Assembly: GCF_030409325.1 (NCBI RefSeq)
Contig: NZ_JAUFPR010000007.1
Span: 1 to 51,415, forward strand
From: Mucilaginibacter aquaedulcis
Lineage (GTDB): Bacteria; Bacteroidota; Bacteroidia; Sphingobacteriales; Sphingobacteriaceae
Direction: 5' to 3'
Length of the DNA stretch: 51,415 bases
Each line of letters starts with the position of its first letter. Positions within the stretch are counted from its first letter, which is position 1. The translations under genes and the position numbers were made by a program. This document shows positions 1 to 8,709 of the stretch, piece after piece. The notes under the pieces were generated by a model. The model saw nothing but the letters and a program-made list of their open reading frames with translations, had not been told where the DNA came from and ran no database searches.

Positions 1-1
1 G

Positions 2-739
2 GGCAATACCGCCGTATGGGATGATGACGTACTGCGCTACATGGAGTTTGCCATCGACTTTACCAACAGCATTGGCGAGGACAGTAACCACCTGCAAAAC
101 CTGTATGAAGAGATGCGTGCCTTTTTCCCGCAGAAACAACCTAACCAGATCGATACCCAGGAGATCCGCAACGTGAAGGGTTTTATCCGCAAAACGGAAG
201 CCATCTCCGGCGCGAGGTATGCGGGTTTACCTGACGACCATATCCACTTTATGGCCCTGCCGTTTTACGAAACCGGCAAGACCAAGAAGAACACGGCAGG
301 CGAGGCGGATATCCAGCTGACCATCGACCTGCTGCAAAAAGTAAAACCACAGCAGATCTTCGCTGCCGGTGACTTTGCCGACCCGAACGGAACGCATTTG
401 GTATGTTTCAACATTATCCTGGCGGCATTGAAACGCCTGAAAGGCACAGAAGCCTGGGTAGACGACTGCTGGCTGTGGATGTACCGCGGTGCATGGCAGG
501 AGTTTGAGCCATTCGAGATCGAGATGGCGGTGCCGCTTTCACCTCAGGAAGTGATCCGCAAGCGTAACGCGATCTTCAAGCACCAGTCGCAGAAGGATCG
601 TCCGGTGTTCCCGGGTGATGATGCCCGTGAGTTCTGGGTACGTGCCGAAGACCGCACCCGCGACACCGCCCAACGCTATGACCGCCTCGGACTGGCCGAA
701 TATGAAGCCATGGAGGCGTTCGTAAGATACCGATTTTAA
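2..739 (+). CDS. nagB: Glucosamine-6-phosphate deaminase, PIG-L-like C-terminal part (5' truncated)
   Basis: The reading frame is open from the first bases of the window, so the gene starts upstream; about 245 C-terminal residues are present. The segment GLPDDHIHFMALPFYETGK followed by an FAAGDFADPNGTHLVCF stretch matches the PIG-L/LmbE-like domain that Bacteroidota NagB proteins of about 640 residues carry behind the deaminase domain. The N-terminal deaminase domain is outside the window. NagB converts glucosamine-6-phosphate to fructose-6-phosphate plus ammonia, the last step of GlcNAc use; the role of the extra domain is not established. A Rho-independent terminator follows the stop codon. 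The GH20 hexosaminidase at 25.5-28.1 kb fits the same amino-sugar metabolism but is not linked. Confidence 0.85.
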   Translation, partial: GNTAVWDDDVLRYMEFAIDFTNSIGEDSNHLQNLYEEMRAFFPQKQPNQIDTQEIRNVKGFIRKTEAISGARYAGLPDDHIHFMALPFYETGKTKKNTAGEADIQLTIDLLQKVKPQQIFAAGDFADPNGTHLVCFNIILAALKRLKGTEAWVDDCWLWMYRGAWQEFEPFEIEMAVPLSPQEVIRKRNAIFKHQSQKDRPVFPGDDAREFWVRAEDRTRDTAQRYDRLGLAEYEAMEAFVRYRF

Positions 740-762
740 TCATCCACCTATATTTGTGAAAG

Positions 763-788
763 GGCCGGTGCTTGCACTGGCCTTTTTT
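763..788 (+). terminator. Rho-independent terminator after nagB
   Basis: Nine-base arms (763-771 and 774-782, one G-T wobble) with a two-base loop are followed by six T. It lies 24 nt after the nagB stop codon. Confidence 0.8.
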
Positions 789-832
789 ATTTACAGGTTG
801 CCTATCTTCGTTTATCCTTTACAATTCCTCTC

Positions 833-1609
833 ATGAAAATTACCATTTGCCAACTCAGCGATAACGAAATTGAATTTGCAGAAGACTGGAAAAGTTTGAA
901 GACCCACCTCAGCCAAAACCAAACCGATCTGTTATTATTGCCCGAAATGCCTTTTTGCAAATGGGTGGCATCAACAAAAACGGTTAACGAAGCCGTAAAA
1001 GCTGATAGCGTTCAGAAACATGAAAAGTGGATGGCTGCTGTGGAAGATCTGGAGGTACAATATGTTGTTTATTCTAAACCGGTTATCGAGAGCGATCAAT
1101 ATTTTAATACGGCTTTTGTTTATCAGCAAGGTATCGGTCATCAAAAAATCCATACCAAGGCATTTTTTCCTGAAGAACCTCACTTTTGGGAAGAAAGCTG
1201 GTATGATCGTGAGGCAAATCCTTCCTTTGATGTTGTAGACTTAGGAGACATTAAAATTGGCATATTGCTTTGCACAGAAATGTGGTTTAACGAATACGCC
1301 CGCAAATACGGCAAACAAGGCATCGACTTACTATTATGCCCACGCGCTACCGGCGAAGGTTCCATTAACCACTGGACACGCTGCGGGCAAACACTCGCAG
1401 TAATTTCGGGCGCTTATTGTTTAAGTTCCAATAAATCTGGCACGGGTGATGACGATTTTGAATGGGGAGGCACCAGCTTCATCGCCGAACCCATGACAGG
1501 AAATCTGTTAGGAACTACCTCTGAAAATGAAAAATTCATCACCTGTGAAATAGATTTGAACAAAAGCCGAGAAGCGAAGAGTGATTATCCTTTGTATGTG
1601 AAAGAGTAA
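833..1609 (+). CDS. Nitrilase-superfamily carbon-nitrogen hydrolase
   Basis: A 258-residue soluble protein with the Glu-Lys-Cys triad of the carbon-nitrogen hydrolase family: Glu in LLLPEMPF (about residue 38), Lys in KIHTKAFFPEE (about 109) and Cys in GILLCTEMWF (about 145). Family members hydrolyse nitriles, amides or N-carbamoyl compounds; the substrate here cannot be read from sequence. The length is normal for a single-domain member and there is no signal peptide. It stands alone between the nagB terminator and the convergent hut cluster, so context does not help. A TATCTTCG sequence upstream is an imperfect -7 box. Confidence 0.85.
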   Translation: MKITICQLSDNEIEFAEDWKSLKTHLSQNQTDLLLLPEMPFCKWVASTKTVNEAVKADSVQKHEKWMAAVEDLEVQYVVYSKPVIESDQYFNTAFVYQQGIGHQKIHTKAFFPEEPHFWEESWYDREANPSFDVVDLGDIKIGILLCTEMWFNEYARKYGKQGIDLLLCPRATGEGSINHWTRCGQTLAVISGAYCLSSNKSGTGDDDFEWGGTSFIAEPMTGNLLGTTSENEKFITCEIDLNKSREAKSDYPLYVKE

Positions 1610-1649
1610 ATTCCCAATCTGTCATTGAGGAAGAACGACGAAGAAAGAG

Positions 1650-1689
1650 AGCCTCACCCAACCCTCTCAAAAGGAGAGGGCTTTAAAGT
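1650..1689. repeat. Family A repeat, hairpin-1 half
   Basis: Arm AGCCTCACCC followed by the hairpin AACCCTCTC-AAAA-GGAGAGGG. This is the first half of the two-hairpin element seen whole at 4832-4935 and 31917-32001. It lies downstream of the nitrilase gene. Confidence 0.75.
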
Positions 1690-1705
1690 GCTTTTGCTGT
1701 TAAAC

Positions 1706-1734
1706 ACTTACGAAGTTTTAAAAACTTCGTAAGT
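1706..1734. repeat. Family B perfect palindrome
   Basis: Arms ACTTACGAAGTTTT and AAAACTTCGTAAGT around one central base, a perfect 14-bp-arm hairpin. The same core recurs at 19528-19560 and 28231-28257. It lacks the T run of a classical terminator and sits between convergent genes. Confidence 0.8.
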
Positions 1735-1790
1735 CTGTCCTGTTAATTGCCATGGCCAGTAGCAGCGAAGAATAACATAATCTATTTTGC

Positions 1791-3449
1791 TTACAACCCT
1801 ATTTTGCCATTCACCAACTCAATAATCTCTCCCTCCAGTGCAATGGCCTTACGTTCCATTTCGTTGCCACGATAAATAATATCGATCACAAAATCTTTAT
1901 CCTTATAACCTGAAGCATTGATCTTTACATTCATAAAAGCACCCAGCACTGCGGTACGGGCACAAAGTGCTGCTACTCCGGCATCGGTTACAGAGTTGGG
2001 ATTACCAGTAAGCGCCATGGCTTTGATCACCTCCATACTATTTAGCGCGGCCTCCATTACTTTAAATGGAATCTCTATTGCCTGTTTGGTAGCATCCTGA
2101 ATGGCTTTAGTGCGTGCAGTCTTTTCCTCATCTGTTGATTTGGGTAATGCAAATGCCTGCATAATACTATTGAACGCAGTGGTATCCAGATCAACCAGAC
2201 TTATCAATTCCTGTTTATACAACTGCGCCTTTTCGGCCCAGGTGCTAAACTCCTCCCAACGGCTGTCCCACCCTTTTTTGTGCGAACTCAGGTTAGCAAC
2301 CATTCCAGCCAGTGAAGCACCCAATGCACCTACATAAGCCGATATGGAACCGCCGCCTGGAGCCGGACTTTCACTGGCTGTTTCATCGGCAAAAGCGGCA
2401 AGACTCATACTCACCAGTTTACTATCAGCCTTATCTTTTAACGAATATTCAATAATACGTTCTTCAGGAATAAAAGGGCCAAGCTCATCCAAGCCCATTG
2501 ATTTGATGGCTATTTTGATGAGTTCCTTTTCGCTTACCCCTACCGAACGCTGTTGTTTACGCAGAAAATATATTCCGGCATCCAACATGGCCTTTAAGGG
2601 GATTAATCCCACCAGTTCGCTACCTGTTACCCGGATGCCACGGTTGCTGGCTTTGGTGCAAACTTCATCAAAAGCTTTGTGTACCGGGGTTACCTCAATA
2701 TTGGTGAGGTTCATAGAAATTTGAGCAATACCGTACTCTTCAATATACCAGCCAATAGCCTTTACCGCTTTTAATGAGCCGGGGATATGTTGAGGCTTTC
2801 CACTTTCGTCAGTTATTTTTCGGCCAGCCTCGCGTACATCAAAAGCTATGGCATTAGCCCTGCGGGTTGATGTGGTATTCAGATTCACATTATAAGCCAC
2901 CAGGAAATCGCGCGCGCCAATTACCGTAGCACCACGTTTTACATCATTTTCAGCCGGGCCAAAATCGGGTGCCCATTCTGGTTGTTTGATCTTCTTGAAA
3001 AAGCCTTCATATTCCCCTGCCCTGATCACCGATAGGTTACTACGAATTTTATTGGGCTGGGCCTGCTCATATAAATAAACGGGAATCTGTAATTCTTCAC
3101 CAACCCGTTTGGCTAATTTTTGTGCATAAACAGCGGTTTCTTCCATGCTGATGTTGCTAATAGGTATCAGCGGACAAACATCGGTTGCACCCATCCGCGG
3201 ATGCTCGCCTTTTTGCCTGCTCATATCAATGAGTTCACCAGCTTTTTTTATGACCAGAAATGCAGCTTCAATAACCCGATCGGGCTCGCCCACAAAAGTT
3301 ACCACAGTTCGGTTGGTTGCCTTACCCGGGTCAACATTTAACAATCGCACACCTTCTACAGATTCTACCTGATCGGTGATCTGTTTAATGATGTCGAGGT
3401 TTACACCTTCGCTAAAATTTGGCACACATTCTATTAGTTTCTGGCTCAT
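1791..3449 (-). CDS. ftcD: Bifunctional glutamate formimidoyltransferase / formimidoyl-THF cyclodeaminase
   Basis: A 552-residue fusion. Residues 1 to about 300 are the formiminotransferase, with ECVPNFSEG at the N terminus and the catalytic-type histidine in GEHPRMGATDVCP (His83). From about residue 340 the cyclodeaminase follows, with the glycine-rich PAPGGGSISAYVGALG motif. It transfers the formimino group of N-formiminoglutamate to tetrahydrofolate and deaminates the product to 5,10-methenyl-THF, releasing glutamate. This is the same domain arrangement as vertebrate FTCD and about the same length. It is the last gene of the hut cluster; a repeat-filled gap of 160 bp separates it from hutI. 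No hutG or hutF is present, so this is the only visible route from formiminoglutamate. Confidence 0.95.
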   Translation of the reverse strand: MSQKLIECVPNFSEGVNLDIIKQITDQVESVEGVRLLNVDPGKATNRTVVTFVGEPDRVIEAAFLVIKKAGELIDMSRQKGEHPRMGATDVCPLIPISNISMEETAVYAQKLAKRVGEELQIPVYLYEQAQPNKIRSNLSVIRAGEYEGFFKKIKQPEWAPDFGPAENDVKRGATVIGARDFLVAYNVNLNTTSTRRANAIAFDVREAGRKITDESGKPQHIPGSLKAVKAIGWYIEEYGIAQISMNLTNIEVTPVHKAFDEVCTKASNRGIRVTGSELVGLIPLKAMLDAGIYFLRKQQRSVGVSEKELIKIAIKSMGLDELGPFIPEERIIEYSLKDKADSKLVSMSLAAFADETASESPAPGGGSISAYVGALGASLAGMVANLSSHKKGWDSRWEEFSTWAEKAQLYKQELISLVDLDTTAFNSIMQAFALPKSTDEEKTARTKAIQDATKQAIEIPFKVMEAALNSMEVIKAMALTGNPNSVTDAGVAALCARTAVLGAFMNVKINASGYKDKDFVIDIIYRGNEMERKAIALEGEIIELVNGKIGL

Positions 3450-3483
3450 TGGTTTAGTAGTTTAAGCAAATCTATTATTATAA

Positions 3484-3583
3484 TTCCCCTCTTGAGAGGG
3501 GGAGCGCAGGATGGTGAAATGGCAGGGGTGTGTTATTCCTCGCGTACAACAAACACACCCCTCCACCCCTCTCAAGAGGGGAA
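3484..3583. repeat. Family C nested palindrome
   Basis: Perfect 16-bp outer arms (3484-3499 and 3568-3583, TTCCCCTCTTGAGAGG) enclose inner arms GGGGTGTGTT and AACACACCCC. The same design recurs twice in tandem at 16412-16651. Here it lies between hutI and ftcD inside the hut cluster. Confidence 0.85.
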
Positions 3584-3609
3584 CCGCACCGTCCCTTGCT
3601 TTCAAATCT

Positions 3610-4827
3610 CTAATCAGCGGTCCACACACTATCCGGTTTCAATTTTCCCTGCTGATATAGTATTTCCCGGTAATCATCACACGGGTAGGCCTGCATATCA
3701 GCAAGCTTTCCCGCGGCTAAAACACCGCGGTCATTTAGTTTCAGTGCCGATGCTGCCCGGAAAGTTAATGCTGCAAAAACTTCGGCAGTGCATAGCTTTT
3801 CTGCAGCACCTATTACAGCAGCCTGCATCAGCAGATCGCCCATTGGCGCCGAACCGGGGTTCCAATCGCTGGCAATAGCCACGCAGGCACCGGCATCAAG
3901 CAGTTTACGGGCCGGGGCATAATGCATACCCAAACCCAACGATGCGCCCGGCAAAGTTACAGCAACCGTATCAGATTTGGCAAGCATACTGATCTCATAA
4001 TCGGTGCTGGCCTCCAGGTGATCGGCTGATGCCGCCCTTGCCTTAATCGCAACATCACTGCCGCCGGTAGTAAATTGATCGGCATGTACGGTTACCTCAA
4101 AGCCCTGTTGCTTGGCCCGGCTCAAGTAATAAAGTGCGTCACTTGTGTTAAAGGCACCTTCCTCAATAAATATGTCAACCCGCTTTGCCAGTTGCTGCTG
4201 CTTAACAAGCGGCAGCAGGTTATATAAAATATGTTTCAGATAATCCTGATGTGAGCCGTCAAAATCCTTTGGCAATATGTGCGCGGCCAGGCAGGTAGCT
4301 ATCAGGCTGGCACGGGTTTTATCGGCAGCAGCTTTGATTGCTTTTAACTGCTTCAATTCGGCATCAATACTTAAACCGTATCCGCTCTTAACTTCAATAG
4401 TAGTAACTCCTTCGGATAAATGCCGCTGTACACGTTTTAACAACAGGTTTGTCAATGTTGCTTCATTGGCAGCACGGGTTTGGCTAACCGAATCCCAGAT
4501 ACCACCACCTGCTTTGGCAATTTCCAGGTAAGTTTTGCCCGCTGTGCGCAGGGCATAATCATTGGCCCGGCTGCCTGCAAAACAAATATGTGTGTGGCAG
4601 TCAACAAATCCCGGCAGCAATACTTTACTACCCGAAACTTCTTCAATTTGTGCCGGCGGGTTGGCCGATCTTAATTTTTCAAATCCGTCAACCGCCAGGA
4701 TCAGTCCATCCTCCACCAATACCCCGCCCTGCTGGATGATCTGCAATTGCTCATCTTTTAATGCGCCTTTTAACGCAAGCCCTGTAAGCGGTAATATTTG
4801 AGTGAATGGACCTATTAGTTTTTTCAT
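3610..4827 (-). CDS. hutI: Imidazolonepropionase
   Basis: An amidohydrolase of 405 residues, the usual HutI length, that opens 4-imidazolone-5-propanoate to N-formiminoglutamate. The metal-binding HxH lies in LLPGFVDCHTHICFAGSR (His78 and His80), and further conserved stretches are EVKSGYGL, TVHADQ and ASDWNPGSAP. A longer frame opens at 4872, but its first 15 residues are translated from the family A repeat; MKKLIGPFTQ at 4827 matches where family members begin. It is the fourth gene of the minus-strand hut cluster, between hutU and ftcD, with a repeat-filled gap on each side. Confidence 0.95.
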   Translation of the reverse strand: MKKLIGPFTQILPLTGLALKGALKDEQLQIIQQGGVLVEDGLILAVDGFEKLRSANPPAQIEEVSGSKVLLPGFVDCHTHICFAGSRANDYALRTAGKTYLEIAKAGGGIWDSVSQTRAANEATLTNLLLKRVQRHLSEGVTTIEVKSGYGLSIDAELKQLKAIKAAADKTRASLIATCLAAHILPKDFDGSHQDYLKHILYNLLPLVKQQQLAKRVDIFIEEGAFNTSDALYYLSRAKQQGFEVTVHADQFTTGGSDVAIKARAASADHLEASTDYEISMLAKSDTVAVTLPGASLGLGMHYAPARKLLDAGACVAIASDWNPGSAPMGDLLMQAAVIGAAEKLCTAEVFAALTFRAASALKLNDRGVLAAGKLADMQAYPCDDYREILYQQGKLKPDSVWTAD

Positions 4828-4831
4828 ATTG

Positions 4832-4935
4832 AAGCCCCCTCTAAATCTCCCCCTAAAGGGTGAGACTTTCAAAAACTTTATTTAATTAACAACCTTATTA
4901 AAACCCTCCCGCTCCGGGGAGGGTTGGGTGGGGCT
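4832..4935 (-). repeat. Family A two-hairpin element, full length
   Basis: Read on the minus strand it starts AGCCCCACCCAACCCTCC, forms hairpin 1 (GC-rich loop), then an AT-rich spacer, then a degenerate hairpin 2, and ends GATTTAGAGGGGGCTT. It fills the whole gap between hutU and hutI. Its left end touches the hutU stop codon (TAG at 4936-4938), and its right end lies 4 nt before the hutI start codon. Confidence 0.85.
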
Positions 4936-6606
4936 CTACACCTTCAACCCAAACCTATCTGCCCATTCCTGGGCCTTGTCGTAACCGGCATCGGCATGGC
5001 GAAAGATTCCCATTGCAGGGTCATTGTGCAGTACCCGTTTCAGGCAAGTTTCAGCACGTTCGGAACCATCAGCTAAAACCACCATGCCTGCATGCTGTGA
5101 GTAGCCCATGCCTACGCCGCCACCATGGTGGAACGAGATCCAGGTGGCGCCCCCTGCAGCATTGGCCATCAGGTTAAGCAGCGGCCAGTCTGAAACTGCA
5201 TCCGAGCCATCCCTCATTGATTCTGTTTCCCGGTTGGGCGATGCTACCGAGCCGCAATCTAAATGATCACGACCTATCACAATAGGGCCTTTTACTTTGC
5301 CGGTTTTCACCAGTTCGTTAAACAGCAATCCGGCTTTCTCCCTGTCGCCCATGCCCAGCCAGCAAATACGTGCAGGTAATCCTTGAAAGGCTATTTTTTC
5401 CTGCGCGTTTTTGAGCCATTTAATGAGTGGCTTATCTTCAGGAAATAGTTCCATTAAAGCCCTATCGGTAGTATAAATGTCTTCCGGATCGCCCGATAAG
5501 GCTACCCACCTGAATGGCCCTTTTCCTTCACAAAACAACGGGCGGATATAGGCAGGAGTAAATCCGGGGAATTTAAAAGCATCCGACTCACCGCCCTGCC
5601 GGGCAAATTCGCGCAGGTTATTCCCGTAATCAAATGTAATGGCACCTTTCTGTTGCAGTTGCAACATAAGGCTAACATGCCGGGCCATACTTTTAAGAGA
5701 TAACCTTTTATATTCTTCAGCGTTGATTTTGCGTAATTCGGCAGCTTCTGTTAATGATAAACCATTAGGAACATAACCATTAATCGGATCATGAGCCGAT
5801 GTTTGATCGGTTAAAATATCGGGGATGATACCATCATTCAGCAACTGTTGCAGCATATCACCGGCATCGCTCACCAGGCCTACTGAGAGGGTTTCCTTTT
5901 TGGCGATGGCTTCCTTTATCCAGGCAATGGCTTCGGTATATGAATCAGTTATACGGTCGATATACTGTGTATCTACCCGTTTTTGTATACGCGAGGCATC
6001 AACATCGGCCCCTAAAAACACACCGCCAGCCATAGTGGCTGCCAGGGGCTGAGCGCCACCCATACCTCCTAAACCGGCACTTACGATGAGTTTACCGGAA
6101 AGGTCGCCACCGAAATGTTGGTTACCGCATTCCACAAAGGTTTCGTAAGTTCCCTGTAAAATACCTTGTGTACCTATGTAAATCCAGCTGCCGGCTGTCA
6201 TTTGCCCGTACATCATCAGGCCTTTAGCACGTAGTTCGTTAAAATGCTCCCAATTGGCCCAGGCGGGTACCAGGTTGCTGTTGGCGATCAATACCCTTGG
6301 TGCCTCGGGATGGCTGCGGATAATACCCACCGGCTTGCCCGATTGTACCAGTAAGGAATGGTGCTCATCAAGCTCCAACAGTAATTCAATAATTTTACAG
6401 AGCGCCTCGGGGTTACGGGCTGCCTGGCCAATGCCGCCGTATACTACCAGCTCATCAGGATTTTCGGCCACCTGCCCGTCAAGGTTGTTGAGCAACATCC
6501 GTAAAGGGGCCTCTGTTTGCCAGCTTTTGGCATGCAGCTGCATACCTCGCGGTGCCTTGTACACCGGATGACTGGCATATGTTTTAATAAATTCCGAACT
6601 CGTCAT
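4936..6606 (-). CDS. hutU: Urocanate hydratase
   Basis: The protein has 556 residues, the normal urocanase length. It hydrates urocanate to 4-imidazolone-5-propanoate using tightly bound NAD+. The NAD-binding GLGGMGGAQPLAATMAGG lies at about residues 178-195. The catalytic-cysteine region GRDHLDCGSVASPNRETES lies near residue 405, and HHGGGVGMGYSQHAG near the C terminus is also conserved. Its start overlaps the 3' end of hutH by 23 bp, implying translational coupling. The stop codon directly abuts a family A repeat. Confidence 0.97.
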   Translation of the reverse strand: MTSSEFIKTYASHPVYKAPRGMQLHAKSWQTEAPLRMLLNNLDGQVAENPDELVVYGGIGQAARNPEALCKIIELLLELDEHHSLLVQSGKPVGIIRSHPEAPRVLIANSNLVPAWANWEHFNELRAKGLMMYGQMTAGSWIYIGTQGILQGTYETFVECGNQHFGGDLSGKLIVSAGLGGMGGAQPLAATMAGGVFLGADVDASRIQKRVDTQYIDRITDSYTEAIAWIKEAIAKKETLSVGLVSDAGDMLQQLLNDGIIPDILTDQTSAHDPINGYVPNGLSLTEAAELRKINAEEYKRLSLKSMARHVSLMLQLQQKGAITFDYGNNLREFARQGGESDAFKFPGFTPAYIRPLFCEGKGPFRWVALSGDPEDIYTTDRALMELFPEDKPLIKWLKNAQEKIAFQGLPARICWLGMGDREKAGLLFNELVKTGKVKGPIVIGRDHLDCGSVASPNRETESMRDGSDAVSDWPLLNLMANAAGGATWISFHHGGGVGMGYSQHAGMVVLADGSERAETCLKRVLHNDPAMGIFRHADAGYDKAQEWADRFGLKV

Positions 6607-8143
6607 GGCTGAGGTTTATATGGTTTTTAAGTGCTGCTTCATTGGCTATTGCCAGCAAAGAGCCATCTGTAATTAGCTGATGCAAACTATTGATATCATC
6701 GGCAAAAACACGATCATCCTGTATATGCGGCACGTGCTGCCTCACTTTATCATGTATGGCCTCAATAACCGGAGTTGATTTTAAGGGGCGCCTGAAATCA
6801 ACGGCCTGGGCCGCGTATAGCAGCTCAATGGCCTGTATATATTCCAGGTTATCAATTACTTGGTGCAGTTTGCGCCCGCTGACAGAACCCATGGAAACGT
6901 GATCTTCTTGTCCCAGCGAAGTAGGTACACTATCGGCACTGGCCGGGAAACACAGTGTTTTATTTTCGGTAACCAAAGCAGCAGTAGTATACTGTGGTAT
7001 CATTAAGCCCGAATTAAGCCCGGCATCATTAGTAAGCAGCTTAGGCAAACCATAACGCCCTTCGCTCATGAGGTAACAGCGCCTGTCGGCAATATTGCCC
7101 AGTTCGGCAGCGGCCACGGTGGCATAATCAAGCGGCAAAGCTAACGGCTGACCATGAAAATCGCCGCCGCTGATAGTATCATCAGCATTAAAAATCACCG
7201 GGTTATCGGTTACTGAGTTTAGTTCTATTTCGGTCAGTTCCTTCAGATGCAGCCAGGCATTGCGCGACGCGCCGTGTACCTGCGGCATACACCTTAAAGA
7301 GTATGGGTCCTGCACCCTATCGCAATTAATGTGCGATGAATTGATCTCCGAACCTGTTAATAAGGTAAATAACCTATCGGCCACCATTTTGATACCTTTA
7401 AACGGGCGGATGGCATGCAGCCTTGCATCAAATGGCCTTGCCGAACCCATTAAGCCCTCTAATGATAATGCACCAATCAGATCGGCACGGTTCAGTGCAT
7501 CGTTTAATCGCTGTACCGCTTTCACGGCAAAGGCCAGTATAAATTGAGTACCATTGATAAGCGCCAGACCCTCTTTCGGCCCTAAAACAAGGGGTTGCAG
7601 ATCGTGCCTTTTCAGTAATTCACCGGCAGATATCAGTTCATTATTTTCATAAACCTTGCCTAAGCCTATCAAGGGTAAAAACAGATGCGACAGCGGCGCC
7701 AAATCACCAGAGGCACCTACAGACCCTTTTTCGGGCACTACCGGGATAATATCATTATCGATATGCCAAATGATACGCTCCAGCGTTTCAGGAGCAACAC
7801 CCGAATATCCCTGGGCAAGCGCCTGTACTTTGGTAATAAGCATAAGCTTGGCAATTTCCTGCGGGATGGGTTTTCCTACGCCTACGCTATGGCTTTTGAG
7901 GATATTACTCTGCAACAAGCTGGTATCAGCTTCGGAAATACGGGTATCGCACAATGGGCCAAAACCTGTATTAATTCCGTAAACCGGGTGATGGGCATGT
8001 ACAATTTTTTCTACCTCGCGCCATGATGCGTGGATGGCTTGCCCAGCTTCCTTATTAATAATACCCTTTGTTTTACCCGCTGCAATATCCAGGCAAATAC
8101 CTATGGTTAAATGATCGGTACCGTAATTAAATACACTATTCAT
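6584..8143 (-). CDS. hutH: Histidine ammonia-lyase
   Basis: A 519-residue member of the MIO-dependent ammonia-lyase family, converting L-histidine to urocanate plus ammonia. The Ala-Ser-Gly that cyclises into the MIO cofactor is at residues 144-146 in GSVGASGDLAPLSHL, and the active-site tyrosine loop is HHPVYGINTGFG (about 51-62). Length and motifs are regular. It overlaps the regulator upstream by 8 bp and hutU downstream by 23 bp, so regulator, hutH and hutU are probably one transcript and translationally coupled. Confidence 0.96.
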   Translation of the reverse strand: MNSVFNYGTDHLTIGICLDIAAGKTKGIINKEAGQAIHASWREVEKIVHAHHPVYGINTGFGPLCDTRISEADTSLLQSNILKSHSVGVGKPIPQEIAKLMLITKVQALAQGYSGVAPETLERIIWHIDNDIIPVVPEKGSVGASGDLAPLSHLFLPLIGLGKVYENNELISAGELLKRHDLQPLVLGPKEGLALINGTQFILAFAVKAVQRLNDALNRADLIGALSLEGLMGSARPFDARLHAIRPFKGIKMVADRLFTLLTGSEINSSHINCDRVQDPYSLRCMPQVHGASRNAWLHLKELTEIELNSVTDNPVIFNADDTISGGDFHGQPLALPLDYATVAAAELGNIADRRCYLMSEGRYGLPKLLTNDAGLNSGLMIPQYTTAALVTENKTLCFPASADSVPTSLGQEDHVSMGSVSGRKLHQVIDNLEYIQAIELLYAAQAVDFRRPLKSTPVIEAIHDKVRQHVPHIQDDRVFADDINSLHQLITDGSLLAIANEAALKNHINLSHDEFGIY

Positions 8144-8645
8144 GATTGACAGGTTTTAGGTTAGCAACTAAGTTCTGGCTGATAGCATCGGCAAGGTTAG
8201 CCTGCCTAAAGGCGTTTTCCAATCCGGTTATTGCGGGCAGCAATTGCTGCGCTTGCTCATTACTTTCAACCAATTTGGTCATTGCTGTGCTGATGGCATC
8301 CCATACGGGTAATATCTGAGTCAATAGTTTTTTGCCGCTATCAGTAAGTGTTACCAACTGCCTGCGACCATCATCATTACAAGTGGCACTGGTAACCAGC
8401 TCCCGTTTTTTTAAATTGGTAATGAGCTGGCTGGCGGCCGGGTGTGATACCTCGATTTGTTCACTTAATTCCTTGATAGATAATGCCTCGTTCTTTGATA
8501 ACAGGTAGAATACCGGGAACCAGCTGGCATCAAAATCAATACCTTCTTTTTGATATACACGGTTAATTTCGGCCAGGAAAGCTTCGCTCAAACGGCGCAG
8601 CCTGCTGCCCAAAACTAAATACCCGAGGCTTTGATATAAATTCAT
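8136..8645 (-). CDS. MarR-family regulator of the hut cluster
   Basis: A winged-helix regulator of 169 residues. The helix-turn-helix and wing run about residues 45-110 (ALSIKELSEQIEVSHPAASQ, then a wing containing DDGRRQLVTLTDSGKKLL). A longer frame opens at 8696, but those 17 residues run through the operator palindrome; MNLYQSLGYLVLGSRLR from 8645 is a normal MarR start. It is the first gene of the hut cluster and overlaps hutH by 8 bp, so it probably controls the cluster and itself. The ligand is unknown; histidine or urocanate is a guess from context. Classical Hut regulators in other bacteria belong to other families (HutC, HutP). Confidence 0.88.
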   Translation of the reverse strand: MNLYQSLGYLVLGSRLRRLSEAFLAEINRVYQKEGIDFDASWFPVFYLLSKNEALSIKELSEQIEVSHPAASQLITNLKKRELVTSATCNDDGRRQLVTLTDSGKKLLTQILPVWDAISTAMTKLVESNEQAQQLLPAITGLENAFRQANLADAISQNLVANLKPVNHE

Positions 8646-8651
8646 GATGCA

Positions 8652-8675
8652 ATTTATATAAGTGCTTATATAAAT
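8652..8675 (-). promoter_or_regulatory. Perfect operator palindrome before the MarR-hut operon
   Basis: Eleven-base arms ATTTATATAAG and CTTATATAAAT with a 2-bp centre. The palindrome ends 6 bp before the regulator start codon and overlaps the likely promoter and ribosome-binding region. Size and AT-rich symmetry suit a MarR dimer, so autoregulation is the simplest reading. Confidence 0.75.
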
Positions 8676-8709
8676 ACAAGTAAATTTATCAACCAATGTT
8701 CAGGAAAAG

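Noticed and set aside
4828..4872. A longer hutI start adding 15 residues
   Set aside because: The extra codons are the translated family A repeat; HutI homologues begin near MKKLIGPFTQ.
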